Assembly: GCA_016841045.1 (NCBI GenBank)
Contig: JAENZX010000017.1
Span: 1-64,000, forward strand
Length of the DNA: 64,000 nt
Origin: Thermincola carboxydiphila
GTDB lineage: Bacteria > Bacillota > Thermincolia > Thermincolales > UBA2595
Reading direction: 5' to 3'
The position numbers were made by a program, and so were the translations under genes. The notes under the pieces were generated by a model. That model ran no database searches, had not been told where the DNA came from, and saw nothing but the letters and a program-made list of their open reading frames with translations. Every line of letters starts with the position of its first letter. Positions within the stretch are counted from its first letter, which is position 1. This document shows, one piece after another, positions 43,029 through 51,537 of this stretch.

Positions 43029-44889
43029 GGAGCTTACCCCCTTTTATGTCAGTTTGTACATTGAGGTTCTGGCATACCCCGCAAACTGTGCACTTTTCAA
43101 ATCTGCAGTCAGCAGTTGTCTGTTCTTTGGCTGCCTCACTGTACTCAGAGATAAGGAATTCTCTGGTTACACCGGCATCGAGATGGTCCCATGGAAGAAC
43201 CTCCTCTATTGAGAAAGGTCTGTTGGCATAAAAAGAGGGGTCCAGCCCAACATCAGCAAATGCCTCCATCCAATTGTCAAACTTGAATTGATCCGACCAG
43301 CTGTCAAACTTACATCCCAGCTGCCATGCCCTTAGAAGAGCATCAGCTACTTTTCTTCCACCTCGGGCAAAAACTGCTTCAATAAAACTCAGCTTGGCAT
43401 CATGCCAGTTGAAAACAATTCTTCTATGCTTTAATCTGCGGGCCAAATACTGTTGTTTTTCCTTCAGTGCTTCTATTGTGTCCTGAGGAAACCATTGAAA
43501 AGGCGTATGGGCTTTTGGTACAAAAGATGAAGCACTAACAGTTACCTTCATCCTACCCACACGATCCCCCATTATTTCACGGCCTACATCAACCACCTTG
43601 TAGGCCAAATCAGCAATACCATCCAGGTCCTCCTGGGTCTCTCCAGGCAGTCCAATCATAAAATACAATTTGACTGATGACCATCCGGCTTTGAAGGCAG
43701 CTGTAACAGCCTCCATAAGATTCTCCTCTGTAACACCCTTATTGATTATATCCCTTAAACGCTGGGTACCGGCCTCCGGTGCAAACGTCAGGGAAGTTTT
43801 ACGTACTCTTTGAACCTGTTTGGCAAGCTCTACCGAAAAATTATCTGCTCTTAGGGATGGAAGGGAAACCCCTACTCCTGATGATCCATGCTTATCCATC
43901 AGCGACTCCAGGACACCCTGAACACACGAATAATCACTGGTACTCAGGGAAGTAAGGGATATTTCATCATAACCGGTATTTTTTATTAGTTCTTCCGCTT
44001 GTTTCAAAAGAGATTCAGGACTTTTTTCCCTTACAGGCCTATAAATCATCCCAGCCTGACAGAAACGACATCCCCTGCTGCAGCCCCTCAAAACCTCAAG
44101 CATTATCCGGTCGTGGACAACCTCAGTATATGGGACAATAGGTTTATCAGGAAAATCAACATTATCAAAATCTTTGATAACCCTTCTTACTACCTTCTTG
44201 GGAGCGAAAGACACATTAGAGATCACCTCTTTGATGATCCCGTCAGAATGATATTCTACATCATAAAATTTAGGGACATAGACCCCTGTGACTTTACAGA
44301 GCCTTTTTAGCAGTTCATCTTTACTTTTCACACCTTCGGTTAGCTTCCATTGCTTAATAACATCAATGATTTCATGAATAGCTTCTTCTCCTTCACCTAT
44401 TAAAAAAGCATCAATGAAGGGAGCCAGCGGCTCAGGATTATAAGCGGTAGGCCCTCCCGCAATTACCAAAGGCCACTTGTCATCTCGTTCCGATGACTTA
44501 ATAGGGATACCGCTTAAATCAAGCATATTAAGTAAGTTGGTAAAACTCATTTCATATTGAAGAGTAAAAGCAAAGACATCAAATTCTGCAATAGGTTTAT
44601 ATGATTCAAGAGAAAATAACGGAACCTTGTATTCTCGCATTTTCTCTTCAAAATCAACCCAGGGGGCAAAAACCCGCTCCATTAATGCGTCTTCCCTTTT
44701 GTTTACCGTATGGTACAAAATCCGTAAACCCAAATGGGACATTCCAACTTCGTAAACGTCAGGAAAACCAAAAGCAACACGTACGGGTATTTGATCCCAG
44801 TTTTTATGTACAGAGTTAAATTCATTTCCCTGATAACGAATAGGCTTGATCACTTTGGGCAAAATTTTATTTTCAATAACCTGTCTCAT
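43015..44889 (-). CDS. TIGR03960 radical SAM protein
   Basis: A 624-residue B12-binding/radical SAM-type protein. The 4Fe-4S motif CSRGCRFCQAG lies near residue 270; the preceding region (IRVAFGFPDVYEVGMSHLG, WPLVIAGGPTAYNPEP) is the B12-like Rossmann domain. The C-terminus carries an extra Cys group (CRFEKCTVCGVC). ATG 44889 lies nine bases after GGAGGG; a TTG one codon earlier is also possible. Its product partners with the DUF2344 protein encoded directly downstream. Confidence 0.95.
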   Translation of the reverse strand: MRQVIENKILPKVIKPIRYQGNEFNSVHKNWDQIPVRVAFGFPDVYEVGMSHLGLRILYHTVNKREDALMERVFAPWVDFEEKMREYKVPLFSLESYKPIAEFDVFAFTLQYEMSFTNLLNMLDLSGIPIKSSERDDKWPLVIAGGPTAYNPEPLAPFIDAFLIGEGEEAIHEIIDVIKQWKLTEGVKSKDELLKRLCKVTGVYVPKFYDVEYHSDGIIKEVISNVSFAPKKVVRRVIKDFDNVDFPDKPIVPYTEVVHDRIMLEVLRGCSRGCRFCQAGMIYRPVREKSPESLLKQAEELIKNTGYDEISLTSLSTSDYSCVQGVLESLMDKHGSSGVGVSLPSLRADNFSVELAKQVQRVRKTSLTFAPEAGTQRLRDIINKGVTEENLMEAVTAAFKAGWSSVKLYFMIGLPGETQEDLDGIADLAYKVVDVGREIMGDRVGRMKVTVSASSFVPKAHTPFQWFPQDTIEALKEKQQYLARRLKHRRIVFNWHDAKLSFIEAVFARGGRKVADALLRAWQLGCKFDSWSDQFKFDNWMEAFADVGLDPSFYANRPFSIEEVLPWDHLDAGVTREFLISEYSEAAKEQTTADCRFEKCTVCGVCQNLNVQTDIKGGKLHAPS

Positions 44890-44986
44890 CAATTAGTTCC
44901 CTCCGGAAGTGTGTGTCCTCTATCCATATATGTTATTATACCCAAAGACTGGTATTATTCAATTCTACAGACAAAAATAAAATCCT

Positions 44987-45871
44987 TTATTTTTCCCTCG
45001 GGATTAAAGTCCCAACTACAGTGTCCGGCCCCTGCCCGAGCATCGCGTCTATTATTTCCCCCTCCGTAACAGTCCCCCTGACCGAATGATCACGGGTAAC
45101 TACAACTACCAAATGATACTTTTGAGGCACAAAGAACTTTACAACGTCCTTCAAAAAAGTTGATTCGAGAGCAACTACCTGACGGGTGAGGAGTACCCCC
45201 TCCCTAAGCAGATCTTCTTTTTTTCTGGCCAAAAACTTCATGAAAATATACATTGTTGTACCCTTCTCTTTCGCCGCAAAATATAAAAGAAAAACCGCTA
45301 TAACCAGGAAATCAAAATTCCTGGCCTGATTAACAATAACCGACCATATCCCTAAACAGGCTAAGACAAAGCCTATTAGAGTTGATAGGTTTATAGCCCT
45401 TTCAGTCGCCCTTTTAATTCCCATATGCAATGATAGGACAGCACGTAAAATGCGGCCACCATCTAAAGGAAATGCAGGCAGCAGGTTAAAAACCCCTAAT
45501 AAAATATTGCACTGAACAAAAAATGGGAGCCATTGCTGGTTTCCCATCCCGAACTTCTCCATTGTAAATCCCATTAGAGCAAGAAACCCGTTTGTTAACG
45601 GTCCTGCCACAGCAATATATGTGTCAATGGCGGGATGCAGTTCAACACTGCCTTCCAGCCTCGCCACACCGCCAAAGGGCAGGAGTTCGACATCTGTTAC
45701 CTTTATACCGTAACCCAGAGCAACAACTACATGTCCGATTTCGTGCAGGAACACTGCTGTGAACACAACCAGTGCCTGACCGAGTACGCCCATCTGCCAG
45801 TACAAGAAGAACAACAACAAAAAGAATATATTTATTCTTAAATTTATACCGAACAGTGTGAGGAGTCTCAT
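44987..45871 (-). CDS. spoIVFB: Sporulation site-2 protease SpoIVFB (M50 family)
   Basis: An intramembrane metalloprotease of 294 residues that activates pro-SigmaK in the mother cell. Zinc ligands are visible: HEIGH (H43, E44, H47) and the PLDGGR Asp (D137). About six hydrophobic segments are followed by a C-terminal single CBS-like domain (about 215-290). Its start overlaps the end of the spoIVFA-like gene by four bases. Pro-SigmaK is not in the window. Confidence 0.93.
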   Translation of the reverse strand: MRLLTLFGINLRINIFFLLLFFLYWQMGVLGQALVVFTAVFLHEIGHVVVALGYGIKVTDVELLPFGGVARLEGSVELHPAIDTYIAVAGPLTNGFLALMGFTMEKFGMGNQQWLPFFVQCNILLGVFNLLPAFPLDGGRILRAVLSLHMGIKRATERAINLSTLIGFVLACLGIWSVIVNQARNFDFLVIAVFLLYFAAKEKGTTMYIFMKFLARKKEDLLREGVLLTRQVVALESTFLKDVVKFFVPQKYHLVVVVTRDHSVRGTVTEGEIIDAMLGQGPDTVVGTLIPREK

Positions 45872-46677
45872 TGTTGGACAATGCCTGCAGCACCCTCGGA
45901 ACCAGATATGTTAAGTCCCAGCTTGCCCAGCGGATCTACCGGCTTGCCATTGACAATTACCTCCAGATGAAGGTGTGGGCTGCCGTCTTCATAGTCTCCT
46001 GTTTTAGCGATTACTTCCCCGGCTTTGACCGGCTGATCAGACTTCACAAAGATTTCTGAAAGGTTTGCATAGCGAACCATATCACCATTGCTGTTCTCAA
46101 CTAAGACGTACTTACCAATCTCTTTGTCCTCTCCACACTTAAGAACCCAGCCTTTAGCAGCAGCTTTTACCTCAGTGCCCTTAGGGACCTCAATATCGAG
46201 GCCATGGTGAAAAACCTGGACTTTTTCCTCCGGACCCAAAGACCAGCCATATAACCGTGAGACTTTACCTGATACAGGAAGTGTCATGGTAGCATCAGTA
46301 GGAACCTGTTTACTGACAGCAGCAGTCTGCTGCGGGATATCATCTACAAGAGGCCACTGCATATTAGTCTGCTGGGAAGCAAGTTGAACTATCTTAGAAA
46401 AAATAGGCTGTACATCTGTTTCTGTATTCATCAAATACCTGACTCCGTTTTTAATCGGTCCAGTGAAAGGAACGTTGAACTTAAAAATTCCTCCTATAAC
46501 CAAAAGTATTGCACAGGAAATAAGCATCTGAAAAATCCACTTGTTATCCTGTTTCCTTTTATTATAAAGCGTGCTGTAGTTACCGCTGCTCTTGCTCTTG
46601 GCAGGACGGTAGTTCTGATAAATATAGTCTATATCGTTAGTTTCGTCTGCCTGTTTTTGGCCGATGTTAACTTTCAT
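45868..46677 (-). CDS. spoIVFA: SpoIVFA-like membrane protein with M23 (LytM) domain
   Basis: A 269-residue protein: a cytoplasmic N-terminus (1-46), one membrane helix (about 47-64) and an extracytoplasmic LytM/M23 domain (about 150-255). SpoIVFA tethers and inhibits SpoIVFB. In this protein the metal ligands of active LytM enzymes appear intact (H157-X3-D161 and H235-X-H237), whereas the Bacillus protein is regarded as non-catalytic. Translational overlap with spoIVFB supports the name. Confidence 0.85.
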   Translation of the reverse strand: MKVNIGQKQADETNDIDYIYQNYRPAKSKSSGNYSTLYNKRKQDNKWIFQMLISCAILLVIGGIFKFNVPFTGPIKNGVRYLMNTETDVQPIFSKIVQLASQQTNMQWPLVDDIPQQTAAVSKQVPTDATMTLPVSGKVSRLYGWSLGPEEKVQVFHHGLDIEVPKGTEVKAAAKGWVLKCGEDKEIGKYVLVENSNGDMVRYANLSEIFVKSDQPVKAGEVIAKTGDYEDGSPHLHLEVIVNGKPVDPLGKLGLNISGSEGAAGIVQQ

Positions 46678-46717
46678 CGGTATATAGCCCCCTTTTCAAA
46701 GCTTTAGTTAATGTATA

Positions 46718-46954
46718 TTGGGTTGGCTCATAAAGTATGACAAGCTTTACTGGAAAAAAAGCAGGCTACAACTCAGTCCGTTACCGGATCCCGCATACGC
46801 GGATCTCCGACGGACGGATGTCAGACTCGCCGCTTAGGAAATATATCATCCCCTCTTATCTCTGGAAGGGTTTGTCATCAAGCGGGGAAACTCTTTGTGA
46901 GAGTCTGCTTTTTAGCTTGGGAATGCTTGGGGGGACTTAATGAGCCAAGCCCAA
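46718..46954. mobile_element. MITE-like element with terminal inverted repeats and 5-bp target duplication
   Basis: TTGGGTTGGCTCAT (46718-46731) is matched by ATGAGCCAAGCCCAA (46940-46954), and GTATA stands immediately outside both ends (46713-46717 and 46955-46959). Inside, nested pairs are visible: AAAAGCAGGCT with AGTCTGCTTTT, GGATCCCGCATACGCGGATC, and CCGCTT with AAGCGG. No transposase is encoded; the 67-aa frame within it has no family features. A non-autonomous transposon is the simplest reading. Confidence 0.7.
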
Positions 46955-47191
46955 GTATAGATTGTGGCCTGGGGGCGGCGGCTAAAATGCGAATGGGAGA
47001 GACTAAAACTTGACCATACAAGGCTTAAGATGCTGCGACTGGGGCAAACCATACATTTAGGCTAATATAACAATTAAACATGGCGGTAAATATGCGTTTA
47101 AAAAATAACCTCGTGAACTTCCTGCAAATAAGAATAGTTTAGCAGTAATTGTTACAAAATTAACTTAAATATAAAGAAAGGGATGTCTATT

Positions 47192-47614
47192 ATGAGCGAC
47201 TGGCTAGTACCTTATTTAACGTTTAACGGCAATTGTGAAGAAGCAGTCAAATTTTATCAAAAGGCTTTGGGCGGCGAAAGTCAAATTATGCATTTTGATG
47301 ATGCACCGCCTAATCCGGCCTTTCAGGTGCCTGAGAGCGCTAAAAACCTGGTGCTTCATGCAGAATTAAGAAAAGATGGGCACGTTATTCGTTTTTCGGA
47401 CGCTTTCCCCGGCTCCACGTATAATACAGGAAATAATATTTCTTTTTCATTAGAGTTTGATACTAAAGATGAAACCAAAGCAATCTTTGAAGCTTTATCC
47501 GAGGGTGGTACAGTTGAGATGGAATTGCAGGAGACTTTCTTTAGCCCAATGTACGGTAAATTAACAGATAAATTTGGGTTGATGTGGCAGCTTTCATGCA
47601 AACACAAAAAGTAG
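47192..47614 (+). CDS. PhnB-like VOC family protein
   Basis: A 140-residue glyoxalase/VOC-fold protein of the PhnB type (VPYLTFNGNCEEAVKFYQKALGG, HAELRKDGHVIRFSDAFPG, FWSPMYGKLTDKFG-like end). Members bind a metal and small ligands; the activity of this type is usually unknown. ATG 47192 is preferred (AAAGGGA eight bases upstream) over ATG 47183, which overlaps that site. It is monocistronic. Confidence 0.9.
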   Translation: MSDWLVPYLTFNGNCEEAVKFYQKALGGESQIMHFDDAPPNPAFQVPESAKNLVLHAELRKDGHVIRFSDAFPGSTYNTGNNISFSLEFDTKDETKAIFEALSEGGTVEMELQETFFSPMYGKLTDKFGLMWQLSCKHKK

Positions 47615-47668
47615 AGGCTGACCTACTTTAGTCAGCCCCTCAGATTTATTCTAAAATTTCATTGAATC

Positions 47669-48169
47669 TTAAACAAAAATATCCAGTATCCTTCCTGCTT
47701 CTTCCTTTTGCTTAGGCTTTTCTTTCATCATAGTCCTGGTCTCACCGCCTGATACATAGACTCGACCACATTCGGGGCAGGTATCGGTATAGATTCGGAC
47801 AGACTGGTATACAATTTCTTTTTCTTCTACCCTGGCATCTGCCTGAGCGTTTAAGACATGTTCCTGTTCGTGACCAGCAACTGCATATGCTGCTCGCTCC
47901 GGCGAAAGCCGGGTAGGAGTTTTAAAGGATACCCCTGGGTCATTTGATTCGTCCTGGTATGTTCTCTGCTCACATGTTTCACAGCTCTTAATACCTAACT
48001 TTTTAAGAGCCTTTTCGGATAAATCGAGCTTAATTGCACCATTATTAGACAAGCTGACATCACCGGTAAGACCGCTTCCATAATCGCCAGCCTTCTTAAA
48101 GCCTTCACTACTGTTGGTATCCTGTCTGTATAGTGATTGTATAGGATGTTGAGACACATTGTTAATCAT
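47669..48169 (-). CDS. SprA-related putative metalloprotease
   Basis: A 166-residue protein of the SprA-related/CJM1_0395 type: GHEQEH (H100, E101, H104) is the zinc motif, in the context YAVAGHEQEHVLNAQADA, followed by YTDTCPECGRVYVSGG with a Cys pair C131/C134 and an earlier pair C63/C66. No signal peptide. The start ATG 48169 uses AAGGTGG inside the end of the upstream membrane gene (eight-base overlap). Substrate unknown. Confidence 0.8.
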   Translation of the reverse strand: MINNVSQHPIQSLYRQDTNSSEGFKKAGDYGSGLTGDVSLSNNGAIKLDLSEKALKKLGIKSCETCEQRTYQDESNDPGVSFKTPTRLSPERAAYAVAGHEQEHVLNAQADARVEEKEIVYQSVRIYTDTCPECGRVYVSGGETRTMMKEKPKQKEEAGRILDIFV

Positions 48170-48746
48170 ATTTGTCAACCACCTTGTCCACACCAGCGCT
48201 GTTCTGCCGATACCATTTTATCCAACTGCTGTGCGTAAGCCAGGCGCCAATGGTGGACAGGGCACCACCCCATGCAAAATAAGACTTGGTATAAAAAGCT
48301 ATTATACTTAGGGGAATAAACAAAGATAGTACCCGGTATTGCGACCTCTTGACAGACATTTCGTAGTTAATAAATACTTTTCCTTTAAGCAAGCTAGGAT
48401 GTGTATTAGTGTACTTAAAAATAAAAATGTTTTCTAAATGCCCAGCATTTATAAGAGAATATAACACTATATAATAGCCCAATAATACCTGCAGTATTTT
48501 TTCATTAATAATGTTGTAATAATCAAAACTCATAAACACAATTGTAAACACTATGGACATAAAAAGATGCCGGAAATCGAATTTTTCACTCTTACCAACA
48601 CTGGACTGCCACATAGGATTTAGCTCATAATTATCCAGAACAAAATAATTCCCATATGATTGTTTATACAGGCTCGCTCCTATCAAGGTAAGATAATAGT
48701 CTGCTATCATCAGTAAGGGCAATAAAAATATCTCATAATGAGCCAT
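48162..48746 (-). CDS. Hypothetical five-helix membrane protein
   Basis: ATG 48746 follows AAAGGAG. The 194 residues contain about five hydrophobic spans and many aromatic residues (NYFVLDNYELNPMW, SFDYYNIINEK). I do not recognise a family. Its stop overlaps the start of the SprA-like gene, so the two are probably made together. Confidence 0.65.
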   Translation of the reverse strand: MAHYEIFLLPLLMIADYYLTLIGASLYKQSYGNYFVLDNYELNPMWQSSVGKSEKFDFRHLFMSIVFTIVFMSFDYYNIINEKILQVLLGYYIVLYSLINAGHLENIFIFKYTNTHPSLLKGKVFINYEMSVKRSQYRVLSLFIPLSIIAFYTKSYFAWGGALSTIGAWLTHSSWIKWYRQNSAGVDKVVDKYD

Positions 48747-48889
48747 AATATACTCCTTTACAAAAAGATATTACGTATCGTAATTCGTCAAAAAGTTGTA
48801 TTTTTCCTGCATTTGTAAATTTATATAAGGAATTACTTAAAACCCCAGCTCCATTTAACCCTGCCTAAGACATAATTCAGGACGATATA

Positions 48890-48926
48890 TAAAAAAAGGG
48901 GCCCCATGTAATGGGACAACCCTTTC
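48890..48926 (-). terminator. Terminator after rodA
   Basis: On the minus strand AAAGGG...CCCAT-TAC-ATGGG...CCCCTTTTTTT, 45 bases after the rodA stop. An 11-base direct repeat TTAATACCTGT occurs twice close to the rodA stop (48954 and 48979). Confidence 0.75.
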
Positions 48927-48970
48927 GCTTTAAAGCCGCTTTTGTTAGGAAGTTAATACCTGTATTATAT

Positions 48971-50107
48971 TTAGAAGGTTAATACCTGTCTCCTTTGGTT
49001 TACATTCAGCAATATTCCTACTCCCAATAAATTAGCCAACATGGAACTTCCCCCATAACTGAAGAAAGGCAGAGGAATTCCTGTGATAGGCATGATCCCT
49101 GCAGCCATGCCAATATTAATAAGAAGATGGAATGTAATCATCGATACTATTCCTGTGGCCAGTAGTGAACCCAGCATATCTTTAGACTTCATTGCAATTT
49201 TAATGCCGCGCATGATAAAGATATAAAAAAGGATAAGTAATCCCACTGAACCAACAAAGCCAAACTCCTCGCCGACTACCGAAAAAATAAAGTCATTCTT
49301 CTGTTCAGGCAGGAAGTTTAGCTGAGTTTGGGTGCCCTTAAACAGGCCTTTGCCCCAGATTCCACCCGAGCCAAGGGAAACCAGTGACTGTATTACGTGA
49401 TATCCAGCTCCCTTGGGGTCTTTGTACGGATCGACAAATATTGTAAGACGGTCTAACTGATAGGGTTTGAGTGGTTTATCCAGCCCAAAACCCAACTGGG
49501 CAACTAGTACCCCACCCACCAGAATTGCTCCGATTAGAATTAAAGCCAGAAGGTTTTTGGGATTGGCCCCGGCTACAAATAACATTCCAAAATAAATAGC
49601 CACAAATACAAGCGCAGTTCCCAGGTCAGGCTGGAGTAGTATCAGAAACATCGGCATCCCAAAAAATATAAAAGTAGGAATCAAATCACTGAAATTTCTT
49701 AGCTTCCCTTCACGAGCAGTGAGATATACCGCAAAGGTGATAATCATGGCAATTTTTGCAAACTCAGAAGGCTGTAAAGAGAACGAGCCTATCGAAATCC
49801 ATGACTGGGCACCTTTATGCTCCTCTCCTATAACCATTACGCTAATTAGCAGAAGTAAATTTGCGACATAAATAAACTTTGCATATTTGACGAGTCTGGT
49901 GTAATCCATCTTTAGAATAAATCCTATTGCGGCTAAACCAATAACTACCGAAATGGTCTGTTTCTTAACATGGGCATAAGGGTCATCCCCTCTTGCCATG
50001 GTAGCATGGGTAGCGCTGGTTAAGATGATAAGGCCAAAGACAATAATAAGCATTATTGTAACAAAAAGGGTAAAGTCAAAATTTCTTATTGCCCTGCGGT
50101 CAATCAC
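48971..50107 (-). CDS. rodA: SEDS-family glycosyltransferase RodA
   Basis: A 378-residue, ten-helix peptidoglycan polymerase of the SEDS family (FtsW/RodA/SpoVE). Family motifs are ARGDDPYAHVKKQ, GAQSWISIGSFSLQPSEFAKI, LNFLPEQKNDFIFSVVGEE and GIPLPFFSYGGSSMLANL. Its proximity to mreBCD, mrdA and the min genes favours RodA over FtsW or SpoVE. GTG 50107 follows AGAGGCGA. Confidence 0.95.
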   Translation of the reverse strand: MIDRRAIRNFDFTLFVTIMLIIVFGLIILTSATHATMARGDDPYAHVKKQTISVVIGLAAIGFILKMDYTRLVKYAKFIYVANLLLLISVMVIGEEHKGAQSWISIGSFSLQPSEFAKIAMIITFAVYLTAREGKLRNFSDLIPTFIFFGMPMFLILLQPDLGTALVFVAIYFGMLFVAGANPKNLLALILIGAILVGGVLVAQLGFGLDKPLKPYQLDRLTIFVDPYKDPKGAGYHVIQSLVSLGSGGIWGKGLFKGTQTQLNFLPEQKNDFIFSVVGEEFGFVGSVGLLILFYIFIMRGIKIAMKSKDMLGSLLATGIVSMITFHLLINIGMAAGIMPITGIPLPFFSYGGSSMLANLLGVGILLNVNQRRQVLTF

Positions 50108-50279
50108 TTTTTTCGCCTCTTTCTAAAACAAAATCTCCTTTAAATTATATATTACCCCAACTATATAAGTCCACCTTTAACATACCACCAAAAATTTGTC
50201 AAATAATATGAATTTTTTTACAAAGTATAATAACCGTATAATAACAGGCTCTATTTTGAGCCATATTTGAACATATCAA

Positions 50280-50384
50280 GACCCATAAGTGGGAAAATGC
50301 CGTTCTGGCTAGGCGCACGGGGCGGCGCAACAACGCCAGGTTGGCATTTTCCCTCGCATGCATCTAAGGATACATGCATTCGCA
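50280..50384. repeat. Folded intergenic repeat, copy 1 (related to 61664-61794)
   Basis: GTGGGAAAATGCC (50289-50301) pairs with GGCATTTTCCC (50343-50353), enclosing CTGGC/GCCAG and a GC-rich core with TGGCTAGGCGCACGG. A second hairpin, GCATGCAT/ATGCATTCGC, follows. The same outer arms and core occur at 61664-61794, which marks a repeat family and not a terminator. Confidence 0.7.
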
Positions 50385-50403
50385 ATAGAAAAAAGATTGG
50401 GGG

Positions 50404-50691
50404 TTACCCAATCTTCTCTTCCCTTTTGGCATTACGTTTCATCTTAATTACAGGTATATTAGCTACTAAGGCAACTGTATTGTCTGAGTTATCAAAGTTA
50501 ACCTCCAGAGCTCTCTCGTCTATATCCATATAATTAGTTATTACTTTTATGAGATCTTCTTTTAAGTCTTCAAGCAGCTGAGGAGATACATCGGCCCGGT
50601 CATGTACAAGTACCAGGCGTAGTCTATCCTTGGCTACATTTTTACTGGAGCTAGCATCTTTTCCAAAAACTCTTAACAAAAAATCCAGCAA
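50404..50691 (-). CDS. minE: Cell-division topological factor MinE
   Basis: A 95-residue protein with an N-terminal MinD-activating, membrane-targeting segment (MLDFLLRVFGK) and the C-terminal dimer domain (YMDIDERALEVNF). It drives MinD oscillation that confines division to midcell. TTG 50691 is eight bases after GGGAGGGGG. It is 30 bases after minD. Confidence 0.95.
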   Translation of the reverse strand: MLDFLLRVFGKDASSSKNVAKDRLRLVLVHDRADVSPQLLEDLKEDLIKVITNYMDIDERALEVNFDNSDNTVALVANIPVIKMKRNAKREEKIG

Positions 50692-50721
50692 GTCCCGTTC
50701 CCCCTCCCAACAAAACTTCGA

Positions 50722-51516
50722 TTACTTAAAACCGATAAATTTCTTCAGTCTATTGACCAATCCGAGATCTGCATACAGATCCATCAGTGGTACATCTTCT
50801 CCCGTAATTCTTCTCGCCATATTTCGATAGGCTTGTCCGGCCCTGGATTTATTATCAAGAACTGCCGGCTCACCCTTATTTGTGGTAATAACAATCATTT
50901 CATCTTCTGGAATAACCCCTAAGAGGTCAATGGCTAGTATCTCGATAATATCGTCAATACTCATCATATCTCCGCTTTTTACCATCCGGGGTCTTAGCCT
51001 ATTGACTATCAGTTTCGGACTACGCAACTCAGCAGCTTCCAACAGTCCAATTATCCTGTCAGCATCACGGACTGCTGAAACTTCGGGAGTAGTAACTACC
51101 AGTGCTCTGTCAGCACCTGCAATAGCGTTTTTAAATCCCTGTTCTATACCAGCCGGACAGTCAATTATTACATAATCAAAATCCTTTTTAAGTTCTGTAC
51201 ACAGTTCACGCATCTGGTCGGGAGATACAGCCGTTTTATCCTTTGTCTGTGCCGCCGGAAGCAGGTGCAGCCCTTCAAATCTCTTATCCTTGATTAAGGC
51301 CTGCTTCAGCCGGCAATGACCGTGAGTAACATCAACAATATCATATACAATTCTATTTTCTAGTCCTAAGACCACATCTAGGTTACGCAGACCTATATCT
51401 GTATCTACAAGAACCACTTTGTAACCCATAGCCGCCAATCCTGTTCCGATATTGGCTGACGTTGTGGTCTTACCTACCCCTCCTTTTCCAGAGGTGATTA
51501 CTATGACTTCGCCCAT
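50722..51516 (-). CDS. minD: Septum-site determining ATPase MinD
   Basis: A 264-residue deviant-Walker ATPase (SGKGGVGKTTTSANIG) that recruits MinC to the membrane. DTDIGLRNLDVVLGL and DYVIIDCPAGIE are conserved, and the C-terminal amphipathic membrane anchor (LVNRLKKFIGFK) is present. It is encoded between minC and minE in the normal order. Confidence 0.98.
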   Translation of the reverse strand: MGEVIVITSGKGGVGKTTTSANIGTGLAAMGYKVVLVDTDIGLRNLDVVLGLENRIVYDIVDVTHGHCRLKQALIKDKRFEGLHLLPAAQTKDKTAVSPDQMRELCTELKKDFDYVIIDCPAGIEQGFKNAIAGADRALVVTTPEVSAVRDADRIIGLLEAAELRSPKLIVNRLRPRMVKSGDMMSIDDIIEILAIDLLGVIPEDEMIVITTNKGEPAVLDNKSRAGQAYRNMARRITGEDVPLMDLYADLGLVNRLKKFIGFK

Positions 51517-51537
51517 CTTTTGTCCTCCTTTAAAATC

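Noticed and set aside
46737-46940. 67-aa ORF inside the MITE-like element
   Set aside because: It has no ribosome site or family features, and the DNA is constrained by inverted repeats that explain its content.
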